DNA of 64,000 nucleotides from CALABS01 sp050260775 (GCA_050260775.1 JBLNCP010000006.1:1-64000); one strand, 5' to 3'. Positions 1-9,675 are shown, counted from the stretch's first letter. Numbers and translations are program-made. Notes: a model not told the origin generated them from the letters alone.

Positions 1-78
<78 letters not shown>

Positions 79-125
79 CCCGGACCCCGTCCGTAACTCC
101 CTCACCCGGCTCGCGGTGCTCGCCA

Positions 126-149
126 CCCTCTCCCGCAAGCGGGAGAGGG
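126..149. repeat. Intergenic inverted repeat, possible terminator
   Basis: A perfect 11-bp inverted repeat, CCCTCTCCCGC (126-136) and its complement (139-149), around a 2-base AA loop. It directly abuts the TAA stop of the minus-strand DUF559 gene and could end the rpmH-argB operon, although no clear T tract follows. Similar C/G-rich palindromes are common dispersed repeats in proteobacteria. Confidence 0.5.
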
Positions 150-467
150 TTATTTCAGCGCCGCTAGGATGGTCAGCAGCACCCCGTCCAGATTTTCCAA
201 AATGTCGTTGTTCCAGAACCGCAGCACTCGCCAGCCGTGGCGGGTGAGGACGGCGTCACGCGTGTCGTCGCGCGCCCCGTGCTGGCCGCCGTCGGCTTCC
301 ACCGCGACCAGCCGCTCGACGCAGGCGAAATCCAGGATATATCGCTCGAAGGGATGCTGGCGGCGGAATTTGTGGCCGCCCAGCTGCCGCGCCCGCAAGG
401 CGCCCCACAGCCGCTTCTCCGCATCGGTCATGCCGCGGCGGAGAAGGCGGGCCTGGGTGTTCAGCAA
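150..467 (-). CDS. DUF559 domain protein (Vsr-like nuclease fold)
   Basis: A 105-residue protein of the DUF559 family, small proteins with an endonuclease-like (Vsr/restriction) fold whose cellular role is not settled. Visible family features are the RRGMTDAEKRLW start, KFRRQHPFERYILDFAC, the acidic VEADGGQH segment and the closing WRVLRFWNNDILEN. The start is taken as TTG immediately after the argB TGA because family members keep the basic residues before MTDAEK; the internal ATG at 431 would remove them. It is the last gene of the operon, translationally coupled to argB. The family match is secure; its activity is not shown by sequence. Confidence 0.85.
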   Translation of the reverse strand: MLNTQARLLRRGMTDAEKRLWGALRARQLGGHKFRRQHPFERYILDFACVERLVAVEADGGQHGARDDTRDAVLTRHGWRVLRFWNNDILENLDGVLLTILAALK

Positions 468-1378
<911 letters not shown>

Positions 1379-1382
<4 letters not shown>

Positions 1383-2074
1383 GGTGACGGCTCCGGGTTG
1401 GCGAGGGCGACGAGTTCGGCGCGGACCTCGGCGATGCCGGTCCCCTTTTCCGCGCTGGTGACGAGGACGACGGGATGGGCGGCGACGCGCTTGGCGATCT
1501 CGTCCCGGGTCCGCTGGGTGACGGCGGCCAGTTCCGTGGCCTTCAGCTTGTCGGCCTTGGTCAGCACCACCTGGTAGACCACGGCCGCGGTGTCCAGCAT
1601 CTTCATCATGTCGCGGTCGCTGTCCTTGAAGCCGTGGCGGGCATCCACCAGCAGCATGCAGCGGCGCAGCACCGGCCGGCCGGCCAGGTAGGCGGTGATC
1701 AGCCGCTTCCAGCGGTCGACCATGTCCTTGGGGGCCTGGGCGAAGCCGTAGCCCGGCATGTCCACCAGGATCATGCGCGAGGCGACGTCGAAGAAGTTGA
1801 GCTGCTGGGTGCGGCCCGGGGTGTTGGAGGTCCGGGCCACGGTCGAGCGCCCGCAGATGGCGTTGATCAGCGACGACTTGCCGACGTTGGAGCGGCCGGC
1901 GAAGGCGATCTCCGGCAGCCCGAACGGGGGAAGGGCATCGATGCTCTCGATGCCCCTCAGGAAGGTGATTTCGCGCGCGAACAGCAGCCGGCCGGCCTCG
2001 ACGAGGTCGGCCGGGGTGTCGCCGGGGCCGGGGCCGGTCAGGGCTTCACCCCCGCTTTGCGCATGATCACCCAC
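1379..2074 (-). CDS. engB: Ribosome biogenesis GTP-binding protein YsxC/EngB
   Basis: EngB (YihA) is a small GTPase needed for late large-subunit ribosome assembly. GTPase motifs are in order: G1 GRSNVGKSS, the TPGRTQ switch region, G3 DMPGYG, G4 TKADK and G5 TSAEKG. The start is uncertain. There is no ATG between the upstream gene and the Walker motif. The GTG at 2074 gives about 231 residues and overlaps yidC by 37 bases. A CTG at 2041, overlapping the yidC stop as CTGA with a G-rich stretch before it, would give about 220 residues. The GTG is listed because CTG starts are rare. The gene lies between yidC and argB and overlaps both. Confidence 0.93.
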
Positions 2075-3756
2075 TGCTGCAGGATCGACAGCGTGTTGCT
2101 CCAGGCCCAGTAGATCACCAGGCCGGCGGCGAAATTGCCCAGCATGAAGGTGAACACCACCGGCAGGATCTGGAACATCTTGGCCTGCACCGGATCGGCC
2201 GGCTGCGGGTTCAGCTTCTGCTGCAGCCACATGGTGACGCCCATGATCAGCGGCCAGATGCCGATGTGCAGGAAGCCGGGCGGATCGAAGGGGATCAGGC
2301 CGAACAGGTTGAACACCGTGGTCGGATCGGGCGCTGACAGGTCGTGGATCCAGCCGATGAAGGGGGCATGGCGCATCTCGATGGTGACGAACAGCACCTT
2401 GTAGAGCGCGAAGAACACCGGGATCTGGATCAGCATGGGCAGGCAGCCCGACACCGGGTTGACCTTCTCGCGCTTGTAGAGAGCCATCATCTCCTGCTGC
2501 AGCCGCATCTTGTCCTCGGCGAAGCGGGCCTGCAGCTTCTGGATCTCGGGCTGCAGCTTCTTCATGCGGCCCATGGACTCGTAGGACTTGTTGGCCAGCG
2601 GGAACATGGCCAGCTTGATCAGCACGGTCATGGACAGGATGGCCAGGCCCATGTTGCCGAGCGCGTCGTGCAGCATGCGCAACAGGTAGAAGAACGGCTT
2701 GGTCAGGAACCAGAACCAGCCGAAGTCGATGGCATAGGCGAACTTGTCGATGCCGTACTTGGCGCCGTACTCGTCGAGCAGGCTGACGATCTTGGCGCCG
2801 GCGAAGAAGTGGAAGCCGGAATTCACGCTCTGGCCCGGCTCGATGGTGCGCGGGGCGGCGGTGAAGTCGACCTGGTAGCGCTCGCCGGCGTCGCCCTGCT
2901 GGGCGACGAAGCGGCCGTTGACCTCCTCCTTCTGGTCGGGGACCAGGGCGGTCAGCCAGTACTTGTCGGTGATGCCGAGCCAGCCGCCGGTGCTCTTGGC
3001 GCGCACCAGGCCTTCCTTGCGCAGGTCCTCGTACTTGTACTCCTTCAGCGTGCCGTCCAGCACGCCGAGCGGACCCTCGTGCAGGATGTACATGCCGGCG
3101 GTGGCGGGCGTGCCGGTGCGGCTGATCAGGGCGTAGGGGTGCAGCGTCACCGCCTTGGTGCCGTAGTTCTCGACCCGCTGCTCGACGTCGAACATGTACT
3201 TGTCGTCGAGCGAGTAGGTGCGCACGAACCGCAGGCCCTCGCCGTTGTCCCAGGTCAGCGCCACCTTGCCGCCGGCCGCCAGCTCGGCGGCCGAACCCGG
3301 CGCCACCTGCCACTGGGTGTCGGCCTTGGGGGTCTTGACCGACGCATCGGCCGGGACCCAGCCGAACTCGGCGTAATAGGGATGGGGGGCCGCGACGGGC
3401 GACAGCAGGGTGATCTTGGGGCTGGCCGGATCGGGGGTCTCGGCGTACTGCAGCAGCGTCAGATCGTCGATGCGGGCGCCGGTCAGGTTGATCGAGCCGG
3501 CCAGCGAAGCGGTGCGCACCGGGATGCGGCGGTTCTGCTCGAGCGCATCCGCGCGGCTCTCGGCGGCGTCGGGCTTGGCGGCAGACGCGGGCGCGGCGGC
3601 GTCGTGGGCGCCCTGCGGCGCGGGCGGGGCGCCGGCGGCGGGGGCCTCGGCGGTCGGCGCCTGGGTCTTGTTGTGCGACGGGAACAGCCACTGGAAGCCG
3701 AACAGGATCGCGGCCGACAGGACGATGGCGATTATCAGGTTACGCTGTTCGTTCAT
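2038..3756 (-). CDS. yidC: Membrane protein insertase YidC/Oxa1
   Basis: YidC inserts proteins into the inner membrane, alone or with SecYEG. The 572-residue protein has the Gram-negative layout: an N-terminal membrane anchor (about residues 6-25), a long low-complexity Ala/Pro linker, the large periplasmic P1 domain (about 70-340), and then the conserved core with about five membrane segments (about 350-560). The core contains KLAMFPLANKSYESMGRMKK and PVSGCLPMLIQIPVFFALY. The gene follows yidD by six bases, as in the standard rpmH-rnpA-yidD-yidC order. Confidence 0.98.
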   Translation of the reverse strand: MNEQRNLIIAIVLSAAILFGFQWLFPSHNKTQAPTAEAPAAGAPPAPQGAHDAAAPASAAKPDAAESRADALEQNRRIPVRTASLAGSINLTGARIDDLTLLQYAETPDPASPKITLLSPVAAPHPYYAEFGWVPADASVKTPKADTQWQVAPGSAAELAAGGKVALTWDNGEGLRFVRTYSLDDKYMFDVEQRVENYGTKAVTLHPYALISRTGTPATAGMYILHEGPLGVLDGTLKEYKYEDLRKEGLVRAKSTGGWLGITDKYWLTALVPDQKEEVNGRFVAQQGDAGERYQVDFTAAPRTIEPGQSVNSGFHFFAGAKIVSLLDEYGAKYGIDKFAYAIDFGWFWFLTKPFFYLLRMLHDALGNMGLAILSMTVLIKLAMFPLANKSYESMGRMKKLQPEIQKLQARFAEDKMRLQQEMMALYKREKVNPVSGCLPMLIQIPVFFALYKVLFVTIEMRHAPFIGWIHDLSAPDPTTVFNLFGLIPFDPPGFLHIGIWPLIMGVTMWLQQKLNPQPADPVQAKMFQILPVVFTFMLGNFAAGLVIYWAWSNTLSILQQWVIMRKAGVKP

Positions 3757-3762
3757 GACATC

Positions 3763-4017
3763 CTAGTCCGGGTGCCGGTGTCCGGCCGTTTGATTCGGGT
3801 CGGGAACGGGGTCGTATCCCCCGTCGTTCCAAGGGTGGCAGCGGCAGATGCGGCGGACCGCCAGCCACGAGCCGGATACCGCGCCGTGCTTGGCCACCGC
3901 CTCCATGGCGTAGGCCGAGCAGGTGGGCATGAACCGGCAACTCGCCGGCAGGACCGGCGAAAGCAGCAGCTGGTAGGCGCGGATCATGCCGCGCAATGCC
4001 AAGCCGGCGGGGCTCAT
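3763..4017 (-). CDS. yidD: Membrane protein insertion efficiency factor YidD
   Basis: YidD is a small, probably membrane-associated protein that improves YidC-dependent insertion. The 84-residue product has the family signature of three conserved cysteines in SCRFMPTCSAYAMEA and CRCHPW, followed by GGYDPVP. The ATG at 4017 overlaps the rnpA TGA as ATGA. Reading upstream in the same frame would run through rnpA in an alternative frame; that extension is not coding. Conserved order with rnpA and yidC supports the call. Confidence 0.95.
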   Translation of the reverse strand: MSPAGLALRGMIRAYQLLLSPVLPASCRFMPTCSAYAMEAVAKHGAVSGSWLAVRRICRCHPWNDGGYDPVPDPNQTAGHRHPD

Positions 4018-4418
4018 GGGCTCTGCATCTCCGTGCTCGCGGCCGCCGGAGCGGAAACGTCCGGCCGCAACGCGCCGACACGTTTTAGCGCGGTTCGCAA
4101 ATCCTGCAACAGAAGAGAATACGGACGGGTCAGGGTCTCGCGCCGTCCTATGACCACCAGATCCAATCCGGGGGCGGCCAGGACGGGCAAAATCTCGCCG
4201 GCCGCCGCCTTCAGGCGACGGCGCGCGCGGTTGCGCTCGACGGAATTGCCCACCTTTTTGGAAACGGTGAAGCCGACGCGGATGGCGTCGGCTTTCGCAT
4301 CCGGCCCTTCGGCCGGGGCCGCCTGCAGGATCAGACCGGGAGCCGCCCACTTGCGCCGCCGGCCGGCGACGCGGAGGAAGTCCACCCGCTTCTTGAGCCG
4401 CGACAGCGACGGGTCCAT
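4014..4418 (-). CDS. rnpA: Ribonuclease P protein component
   Basis: RnpA is the protein subunit of RNase P, which trims the 5' leader from precursor tRNAs. The 134-residue basic protein starts LSRLKKRVDFLRV, typical of the family. It carries the RNA-binding RNR motif in NSVERNRARRRLK (about residues 79-91) and FTVSKKVGN before it. It lies 11 bases after rpmH and overlaps yidD by four bases. Confidence 0.96.
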   Translation of the reverse strand: MDPSLSRLKKRVDFLRVAGRRRKWAAPGLILQAAPAEGPDAKADAIRVGFTVSKKVGNSVERNRARRRLKAAAGEILPVLAAPGLDLVVIGRRETLTRPYSLLLQDLRTALKRVGALRPDVSAPAAASTEMQSP

Positions 4419-4429
4419 TGCCCCGAGGC

Positions 4430-4564
4430 TTAGGCCGACAGCTTCTTGCGGCCCTGGCGGCGACGGTTGGCGATGACCTTGCGGCCGCCCACGGTGGCCA
4501 TGCGCGCACGGAAGCCATGACGGCGGGCGCGGACGAGCTTGCTGGGCTGATAAGTGCGCTTCAC
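4430..4564 (-). CDS. rpmH: 50S ribosomal protein L34
   Basis: A 44-residue ribosomal protein matching L34 end to end: [20 protein letters not shown], then [21 protein letters not shown]. The start is GTG at 4564, giving the expected KRTYQPS N terminus, with CGGAG upstream as ribosome binding site. Continuing the frame upstream would add non-homologous residues, so it was rejected. It is the first gene of the minus-strand operon behind the promoter at 4608-4636. Confidence 0.97.
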
Positions 4565-4607
4565 GGGACGAACTCCGGATAATCGGGTCTTGAAATAGGA
4601 AGGCGCG

Positions 4608-4636
4608 GTTATAAGCGGTTCGTTTCCATGAGTCAA
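4608..4636 (-). promoter_or_regulatory. Sigma-70 promoter of the rpmH operon
   Basis: On the minus strand TTGACT (4636-4631) and TATAAC (4613-4608) are separated by exactly 17 bases, a near-consensus housekeeping promoter. Transcription would start about 35 bases before the rpmH GTG. It serves rpmH, rnpA, yidD, yidC, engB, argB and the DUF559 gene. Confidence 0.8.
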
Positions 4637-4659
4637 TCGCCCGCGACTCGGTCGCCCCC

Positions 4660-4690
4660 GACTCGGTCGATCACGGCATGCGGTCGTGAT
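4660..4690. repeat. Short inverted repeat between rpmH and tam
   Basis: ATCACG and CGTGAT flank a GCATGC core just before the tam start, next to two direct copies of CGACTCGGTCG (about 4650-4670). It could be an operator for tam or the rpmH side; nothing in the sequence identifies the binder. Confidence 0.3.
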
Positions 4691-4700
4691 AGCATGCCGC

Positions 4701-5462
4701 ATGACCTGGGACCCGACCGTCTACACCGCCTTCGCCCAGCCGCGCCTGCGGCCCGCCCTCGACCTGCTTGGCCGCATCGACGCCGCCGCGCCGGCGCGCG
4801 TCGCCGATATCGGCTGCGGCACCGGCAACGTCACCCGCCTGCTGGCCGAGCGCTGGCCGGTCGCCGCGGTGACCGGGGTGGATTCGTCGGCCGAGATGCT
4901 GGCCGAGGCCACCGATGCGCGCATCACCTGGGTCCGGGCCGATGCCGGCACGTGGTGCCCCGAGGCGCCGCTCGACGTGCTGTTCTCCAACGCCGCACTG
5001 CACTGGCTCGACGACCACGTGGCGCTGTTTCCCCGGCTGCTGGGGATGCTGGCGCCGGGCGGCACGCTGGCGGTGCAGATGCCCAGGAACCACGGCGCGC
5101 CGTCGCACACCTGCATGGTCGCCGCGGCCGAGGCGGGCCCCTGGGCCGAGCGCCTCGCCCCGATCCTGCGCCCGAGCCCGGTGGCGGAGCCCTCCTTCTA
5201 TTACGACGTGCTGGCGCCGCGGGCCGCCCGCCTCGAGATCTGGGAGACCGAGTACCTGCAGGTGCTCGACGGCGACGACCCGGTGGTGCGCTGGACCACC
5301 GGCACCGCCTTGAAGCCGCTGCTCGACGCGCTCGATCAGCCCTGGCGGGCAGAGTTCCTCGCCGACTACACCGCCCGCATCCGCGCTTCCTATCCCCAAC
5401 GCGCGGATGGCAAGACGCTGTTCCCGTTCCGGCGGCTGTTCATCGTGGCGGGGCGGTGGTGA
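4701..5462 (+). CDS. tam: Trans-aconitate 2-methyltransferase
   Basis: Tam uses S-adenosylmethionine to methylate trans-aconitate, an inhibitory by-product of the TCA cycle. The 253-residue protein follows the family: MTWDPTVYTAFAQPRLRPA at the start, SAM motif I ADIGCGTGNVT, the acidic GVDSSAEML after strand 2, FSNAALHWL, and LAVQMPRNHG. The ATG at 4701 gives the family N terminus; an ATG five codons earlier is also in frame but less likely. It is transcribed away from rpmH and is monocistronic. A close class I methyltransferase with another substrate cannot be excluded. Confidence 0.88.
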   Translation: MTWDPTVYTAFAQPRLRPALDLLGRIDAAAPARVADIGCGTGNVTRLLAERWPVAAVTGVDSSAEMLAEATDARITWVRADAGTWCPEAPLDVLFSNAALHWLDDHVALFPRLLGMLAPGGTLAVQMPRNHGAPSHTCMVAAAEAGPWAERLAPILRPSPVAEPSFYYDVLAPRAARLEIWETEYLQVLDGDDPVVRWTTGTALKPLLDALDQPWRAEFLADYTARIRASYPQRADGKTLFPFRRLFIVAGRW

Positions 5463-5467
5463 AACAT

Positions 5468-5562
5468 CGTCATTCCCGCGAAGGCGGGAATCCAGGCGAC
5501 CTGCGCCACAAGCGACATTCTGCGGGTTGAGTTACTGGATCCCCGCCTGCGCGGGGATGACG
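5468..5562. repeat. Palindromic intergenic repeat (REP-like)
   Basis: Two ~28-base arms at 5468-5495 and 5535-5562 are near-perfect reverse complements, each with its own small CCCGC/GCGGG hairpin and the CGTCAT...ATCCAG ends. This is a dispersed intergenic repeat type of proteobacteria, placed between convergent tam and the YkgJ gene. It could fold as a long hairpin and act as a bidirectional terminator. Confidence 0.75.
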
Positions 5563-5602
5563 GGGCAGGTGTTTGGAGCCCCCCGCAAGCGGGCGAGGGG
5601 AC

Positions 5603-5989
5603 TTAATCTTCCTCCCGCCGGATCACCATCTTCTCGTCGCCGCAGACGATGCACACCGGGTCGAAGGCGGCGAGCAAGGGCGGCAGCCAGTCGGCGCCCG
5701 GCGGTTCGTTCAGCGCGTCGGGGCGGTCGGGGTCGACGTGGATGACGACGCTGGTGTGGTCCTCGTTGAACGACACCACCACCCCGCAGCGGTCGGGCCG
5801 CATGTCGTCGGGGAAGCTCGGGTCCATCAGCCAGAAGCACTCGAAGTTGCGGCAGGATTGCGGCCGCGTGGTGTGGACGGCGCAGCCCGCCTCGGTGCAG
5901 TGCCGGCACCATTCGTTGGTGGGCTTGCCGGTCTCGGGCACCGCGAAGAAGCGGCAGCAGATGGTGCAGTCACCGCACGAGCGCGTCAT
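5603..5989 (-). CDS. YkgJ family cysteine cluster protein
   Basis: A 128-residue protein with eight or more cysteines, including MTRSCGDCTICCRFF, CRHC, GCAVH, SCRNFECFW and CIVCG. This spacing is that of the YkgJ-type zinc/iron-chelating domain (CxxCC...C...C), whose function is unknown. The ATG at 5989 gives the CGDCTICC start; a longer in-frame extension would run into rlmI in the wrong frame. It lies six bases after rlmI on the same strand and is probably co-transcribed. Confidence 0.85.
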   Translation of the reverse strand: MTRSCGDCTICCRFFAVPETGKPTNEWCRHCTEAGCAVHTTRPQSCRNFECFWLMDPSFPDDMRPDRCGVVVSFNEDHTSVVIHVDPDRPDALNEPPGADWLPPLLAAFDPVCIVCGDEKMVIRREED

Positions 5990-5994
5990 GGCGG

Positions 5995-7200
5995 TCAATC
6001 CAGCTGCAGCGCGACGGCCTTGAGATAGGCGCTTTCCGGCAGCAGCGGGTGGACCGGATGGTCCGGCGCCGCGCCGGCGCTCCTTATAATACGGCCCGAG
6101 CGCCCGGCCTGGCCCAGCCCGTGGGCGATCTCCTCGGCGAACAGGTCGGCCGGCATGTGGTGCGAGCACGAGGCGCACAGCAGGAAGCCGCCGGGCTCGA
6201 CCAAGGCGGCGGCGAGGCGGGCCATCTTGCGATAGCCCTTGGCGCCGGCATGGAGGTCCTTCTTGGACTTCACGAAGGCCGGCGGGTCGGCGATTACCAC
6301 GCCGAAGCGCTCGCCGGCGGCGTCGAGCCGGGCCATCTCGGCGAAGGCCTCGGCGCGCGCAACCTTGAGCGGCACGCCGTTCAGTTCGGCGGCGCGGGCG
6401 GCCAGGCCCAGCGAATGCTCGGAGCGGTCCACTGCGGTCACCTCGGCGGCTCCGGCCATGGCGGCGGTGACGGCGAAGCCGCCGGCATAGGTGTAGACGT
6501 CGAGCACCCGGCGGCCACGGGCCAGCCGCGCCATGAAGGCGCGGTTGTCGCGCTGGTCGTAGAACCAGCCGGTCTTCTGGCCTTCGGTGAGGTCGGCGAC
6601 GAAGCGCACGCCGTTCTCCACCAACTCGACCGGGCCGGACAACTCGCCCAGGGCGACGCGGTGATGGGTGTCGAGGCCCTCGAGCCCGCGCACCGGGCTG
6701 TCGTTGCGCAGCACCACCGTCCGGGTCCCCAGCGCCTCGACCAGCGCCTCGATCAGGAGCGGGGTCAGGCGTTCCATGCCGGCGGTGTTGGCCTGGAGCG
6801 TCACCACGTCCCCGTAGCGGTCGACGATCAGGCCGGGCAGGCCGTCGGCCTCGGAATGGACCAGGCGGTAGCAGGGGTCGGCATAGAGGGTCTCGCGCAG
6901 CGTCAAGGCCCGCTTGAGGCGCCCGGCGAGGAAGGCGGCGTCGATGACGTCCGCCGCATTGCGCGACAGCACGCGGGCGGCGATCAGCGAATGCGGATTG
7001 AAGGTGGCCACGCCCAGCTTCTCGTCGCCGGCATCGACCAGGGTGACGAGGCTGCCCGGCGGCAGCGCCTTGGCCTCGGGCGTCATCTCGATTTCGTTGG
7101 AAAAGGCCCAGGGGTGGCCGGCGCGGAAGCGGCGCGAGCGCCCCTTCTGGAAGCGGATGGCGGGACGGGCGGCGGTGTCGGCGGAGGGGGCTTCGATCAT
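5995..7200 (-). CDS. rlmI: 23S rRNA (cytosine-5)-methyltransferase RlmI family
   Basis: The RlmI/RlmK family makes m5C in 23S rRNA (C1962 in E. coli). The 401-residue protein has an N-terminal PUA domain (about residues 13-90, RFQKGRSRRFRAGHPWAFSN), a central EEHUD-like region, and a Rossmann methyltransferase domain. The latter has LDVYTYAGGF (SAM motif), the acidic VTAVDRSEHSL, VIADPPAFVKSKKD and the cysteine motif LCASCSHHM. The length is normal. Family is sure; the exact target base is by homology only. Confidence 0.9.
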   Translation of the reverse strand: MIEAPSADTAARPAIRFQKGRSRRFRAGHPWAFSNEIEMTPEAKALPPGSLVTLVDAGDEKLGVATFNPHSLIAARVLSRNAADVIDAAFLAGRLKRALTLRETLYADPCYRLVHSEADGLPGLIVDRYGDVVTLQANTAGMERLTPLLIEALVEALGTRTVVLRNDSPVRGLEGLDTHHRVALGELSGPVELVENGVRFVADLTEGQKTGWFYDQRDNRAFMARLARGRRVLDVYTYAGGFAVTAAMAGAAEVTAVDRSEHSLGLAARAAELNGVPLKVARAEAFAEMARLDAAGERFGVVIADPPAFVKSKKDLHAGAKGYRKMARLAAALVEPGGFLLCASCSHHMPADLFAEEIAHGLGQAGRSGRIIRSAGAAPDHPVHPLLPESAYLKAVALQLD

Positions 7201-7324
7201 GGTGGGCGAACTCTAAAGGACCCGGCCTCCCGCGACAATCGTCCTGGGCCGCTTGGCCTTTGGTGGTAGAGGAATTCGAAGAAATTCCGGCAAGCCGCCG
7301 GGAAACAAGTAAATTTTCCGAATT

Positions 7325-7338
7325 TTGATATGGATCAA
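7325..7338 (+). promoter_or_regulatory. FNR box (anaerobox) upstream of ccoN
   Basis: TTGATATGGATCAA matches the FNR/FixK consensus TTGAT-N4-ATCAA with no mismatch. Its centre (7331.5) is about 41.5 bases before a likely start at ~7373, and a -10-like CATAGT sits at 7362-7367, the geometry of a class II FNR-activated promoter. It marks the cbb3 operon as microaerobically induced, probably by the FNR-like gene at the cluster's end. Confidence 0.88.
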
Positions 7339-7486
7339 TGAGGGGGCGGCGCGTCCGCGCTCATAGTGCGCCAACTTGGAGCAGAGACCGTTCGACCAGC
7401 AGGTCTTCGGGGGCATGCGTTATTGCCATGGACACTGGTCGGGCGCTCCGAGGCTGACCCTTTCCCGGTCGAAACAGGAGTTCGGC

Positions 7487-8938
7487 ATGAGCACCAACAC
7501 CGACGCCACGCGCTATATGGAAGACGTGGTGAAGAAGTTCGTCCTTGCGGCGACGTTCTGGGGGGTCGTTGGCTTCCTGGCGGGCGATTTCATCGCCTGG
7601 CAGCTGGCCTTCCCGGCCCTCAACCTCGATCTCGAGTGGACCACCTTCGGGCGCCTGCGCCCGGTCCACACCTCCGCCGTGATCTTCGCCTTCGGCGGCA
7701 ACGTCCTCTTCGCCACGTCGCTCTACGTCGTGCAGCGGACCTGCCGTGCCGACATGTTCGGCGGTCGCGGCCTTGGCAACTTCATCTTCTGGAACTTCCA
7801 GGCGCTCATCGTGGTGGCCGCGCTGTCCTATGTCCTGGGCTTCTCCCAGGGCCAGGAATATGCCGAGCCCGAGTGGTGGATCGATCTGTGGCTGACCGTG
7901 ATCTGGGTCGCCTACCTGATCGCCTTCGCCGGCACGATCATGAAGCGTACCGAGCCCCACATCTATGTCGCCAACTGGTTCTTCTTCGCGATGATCCTGA
8001 CCATCGCGATGCTGCACCTCGGCAACAACATCGCGGTCCCGGCCGCGCTGTTCGGCGGCTCTTGGATGAAGTCCTACAACATCTTCGGCGGCGTGCAGAA
8101 CGCCATGACCCAGTGGTGGTACGGCCACAACGCGGTGGGCTTCTTCCTGACCGCCGGCTTCCTGGGCATCATGTACTACTTCGTCCCGAAGCGCGCCGAG
8201 CGTCCGGTCTATTCGTACCGTCTGTCGATCGTGCACTTCTGGGCGCTGATCTTCCTGTACATCTGGGCCGGTCCGCACCACCTGCACTACACCGCGCTGC
8301 CGGACTGGGCGCAGACCCTCGGTGCCACCTTCTCGGTGATGCTGTGGATGCCGTCCTGGGGTGGCATGATCAACGGTCTGATGACCCTGTCGGGCGCCTG
8401 GGACAAGCTGCGCACCGATCCGGTCATGCGTTTCCTGGTCAGCTCGGTGGCCTTCTACGGCATGTCGACCTTCGAGGGTCCGATGATGTCGGTGAAGGCG
8501 GTGAACTCGCTGTCCCACTACACCGACTGGACCATCGGCCACGTGCACTCCGGTGCCCTCGGCTGGGTCGCCTTCGTCTCCTTCGGCGCGCTGTACTACA
8601 TGGTTCCCAAGCTGTGGGGCCGTAAGGAGGTCTACTCGCTGAAGCTGGTGGGCGTGCACTTCTGGGTCGCCACCATCGGCATCGTCCTCTACATCACCGC
8701 GATGTGGATCTCGGGCATCATGCAGGGCCTGATGTGGCGTGCCTATGACAACCTGGGCTTCCTCCAGTACTCGTTCGTCGAGACGGTCGAGGCGATGCAT
8801 CCCTACTACGTCATCCGCGCGCTGGGTGGCCTGCTCTTCGTGCTCGGCTCCCTGGTGATGGTCTACAACTTCATCAAGACCATCAAGGGTGACGTGGCCG
8901 AGGAGAACCTCGCCCCCGCCGCCAGCGGTGCCCGTTGA
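7487..8938 (+). CDS. ccoN: Cytochrome c oxidase cbb3-type subunit I
   Basis: CcoN is the catalytic subunit of the high-affinity cbb3 oxidase, carrying heme b and the heme b3-CuB centre where oxygen is reduced. The 483-residue, highly hydrophobic protein has about 12 membrane segments and the conserved segments RPVHTSAVIFAFGGN, QWWYGHNAVGFFLTAGFLG and GPHHLHYTALPDW, which hold metal ligands. The ATG at 7487 is chosen for the preceding ACAGGAG and the STNTDATRY start; an earlier in-frame start at 7376 would lie in the leader. First gene of ccoNOQP, 149 bases after the FNR box. Confidence 0.98.
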   Translation: MSTNTDATRYMEDVVKKFVLAATFWGVVGFLAGDFIAWQLAFPALNLDLEWTTFGRLRPVHTSAVIFAFGGNVLFATSLYVVQRTCRADMFGGRGLGNFIFWNFQALIVVAALSYVLGFSQGQEYAEPEWWIDLWLTVIWVAYLIAFAGTIMKRTEPHIYVANWFFFAMILTIAMLHLGNNIAVPAALFGGSWMKSYNIFGGVQNAMTQWWYGHNAVGFFLTAGFLGIMYYFVPKRAERPVYSYRLSIVHFWALIFLYIWAGPHHLHYTALPDWAQTLGATFSVMLWMPSWGGMINGLMTLSGAWDKLRTDPVMRFLVSSVAFYGMSTFEGPMMSVKAVNSLSHYTDWTIGHVHSGALGWVAFVSFGALYYMVPKLWGRKEVYSLKLVGVHFWVATIGIVLYITAMWISGIMQGLMWRAYDNLGFLQYSFVETVEAMHPYYVIRALGGLLFVLGSLVMVYNFIKTIKGDVAEENLAPAASGAR

Positions 8939-8952
8939 GGAGGAACCGACCA

Positions 8953-9675
8953 ATGTCCGTCTTCAAGCATCACGCTAAGCTCGAAACCAACATCTTCTTC
9001 CTCGCGGTCGGCATTCTCCTCACGGTGATCGTCGGTGGCCTGGTCGAGGTTGTTCCCCTGTTCACCATCGAGTCGACCATCGAGAAGGTTGACGGGGTTC
9101 GCCCCTACAGCCCGCTCGAACTGGCCGGCCGCAACATCTACATCCGTGAAGGCTGCTACAACTGCCACAGCCAGATGATCCGTCCGTTCAAGGACGAGGT
9201 CGAACGCTATGGCCACTACAGCCTCGCGGCGGAGTCCAAGTACGACCATCCCTTCCAGTGGGGGTCGAAGCGCACCGGTCCGGACCTGGCCCGCGTGGGT
9301 GGCAAGTACACCAACGACTGGCAAGTCCGCCATCTGATCAACCCGCGCGACGTGGTCCGCGAGTCCGTCATGCCCGGCTATCCCCACCTGAAGCGCGAGC
9401 TGCAGGTCAACATCGCCGCGGACATGAAGGCGCTCCGCGTCGTCGGTGTCCCGTACACCGACGAGCAGATCAACAACGCCGCCAAGGACCTTGTGGAGCA
9501 GGCGACCAGCGACGCGGCCGATGCCGCCATCGCGAAGCGCTATCCGAAGGCCCGCATGGGTGACACCGACGGCAATCCCAAGGTGACCGAGCTCGACGCT
9601 CTGGTGGCCTACCTGCAGGTCCTGGGCACCATGGTGGATTTCACCACCGTGAAGCCCGAATCGATCCGCCGGTAA
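8953..9675 (+). CDS. ccoO: Cytochrome c oxidase cbb3-type subunit II
   Basis: CcoO is the membrane-anchored mono-heme cytochrome c subunit of cbb3 oxidase. The 240-residue protein has one N-terminal membrane anchor (about residues 13-36) and a single heme-binding CYNCH at residues 68-72, followed by SQMIRPFKDEVERYG. The axial methionine is probably in ESVMPGYPHL. The ATG at 8953 has a strong GAGGAGGAA ribosome binding site overlapping the end of ccoN; an in-frame TTG at 8935 is not needed. Confidence 0.98.
   Translation: MSVFKHHAKLETNIFFLAVGILLTVIVGGLVEVVPLFTIESTIEKVDGVRPYSPLELAGRNIYIREGCYNCHSQMIRPFKDEVERYGHYSLAAESKYDHPFQWGSKRTGPDLARVGGKYTNDWQVRHLINPRDVVRESVMPGYPHLKRELQVNIAADMKALRVVGVPYTDEQINNAAKDLVEQATSDAADAAIAKRYPKARMGDTDGNPKVTELDALVAYLQVLGTMVDFTTVKPESIRR

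Noticed and set aside
126..149. CRISPR repeat
   Set aside because: The palindromic repeats are single or paired, without regularly spaced unique spacers or cas genes.
2344..4476. Long plus-strand open frame of about 710 codons opposite yidC and rnpA
   Set aside because: It is antisense to well-conserved yidC, yidD and rnpA and has the His/Gly/Ala/Val/Asp-rich composition of out-of-frame GC-rich DNA.
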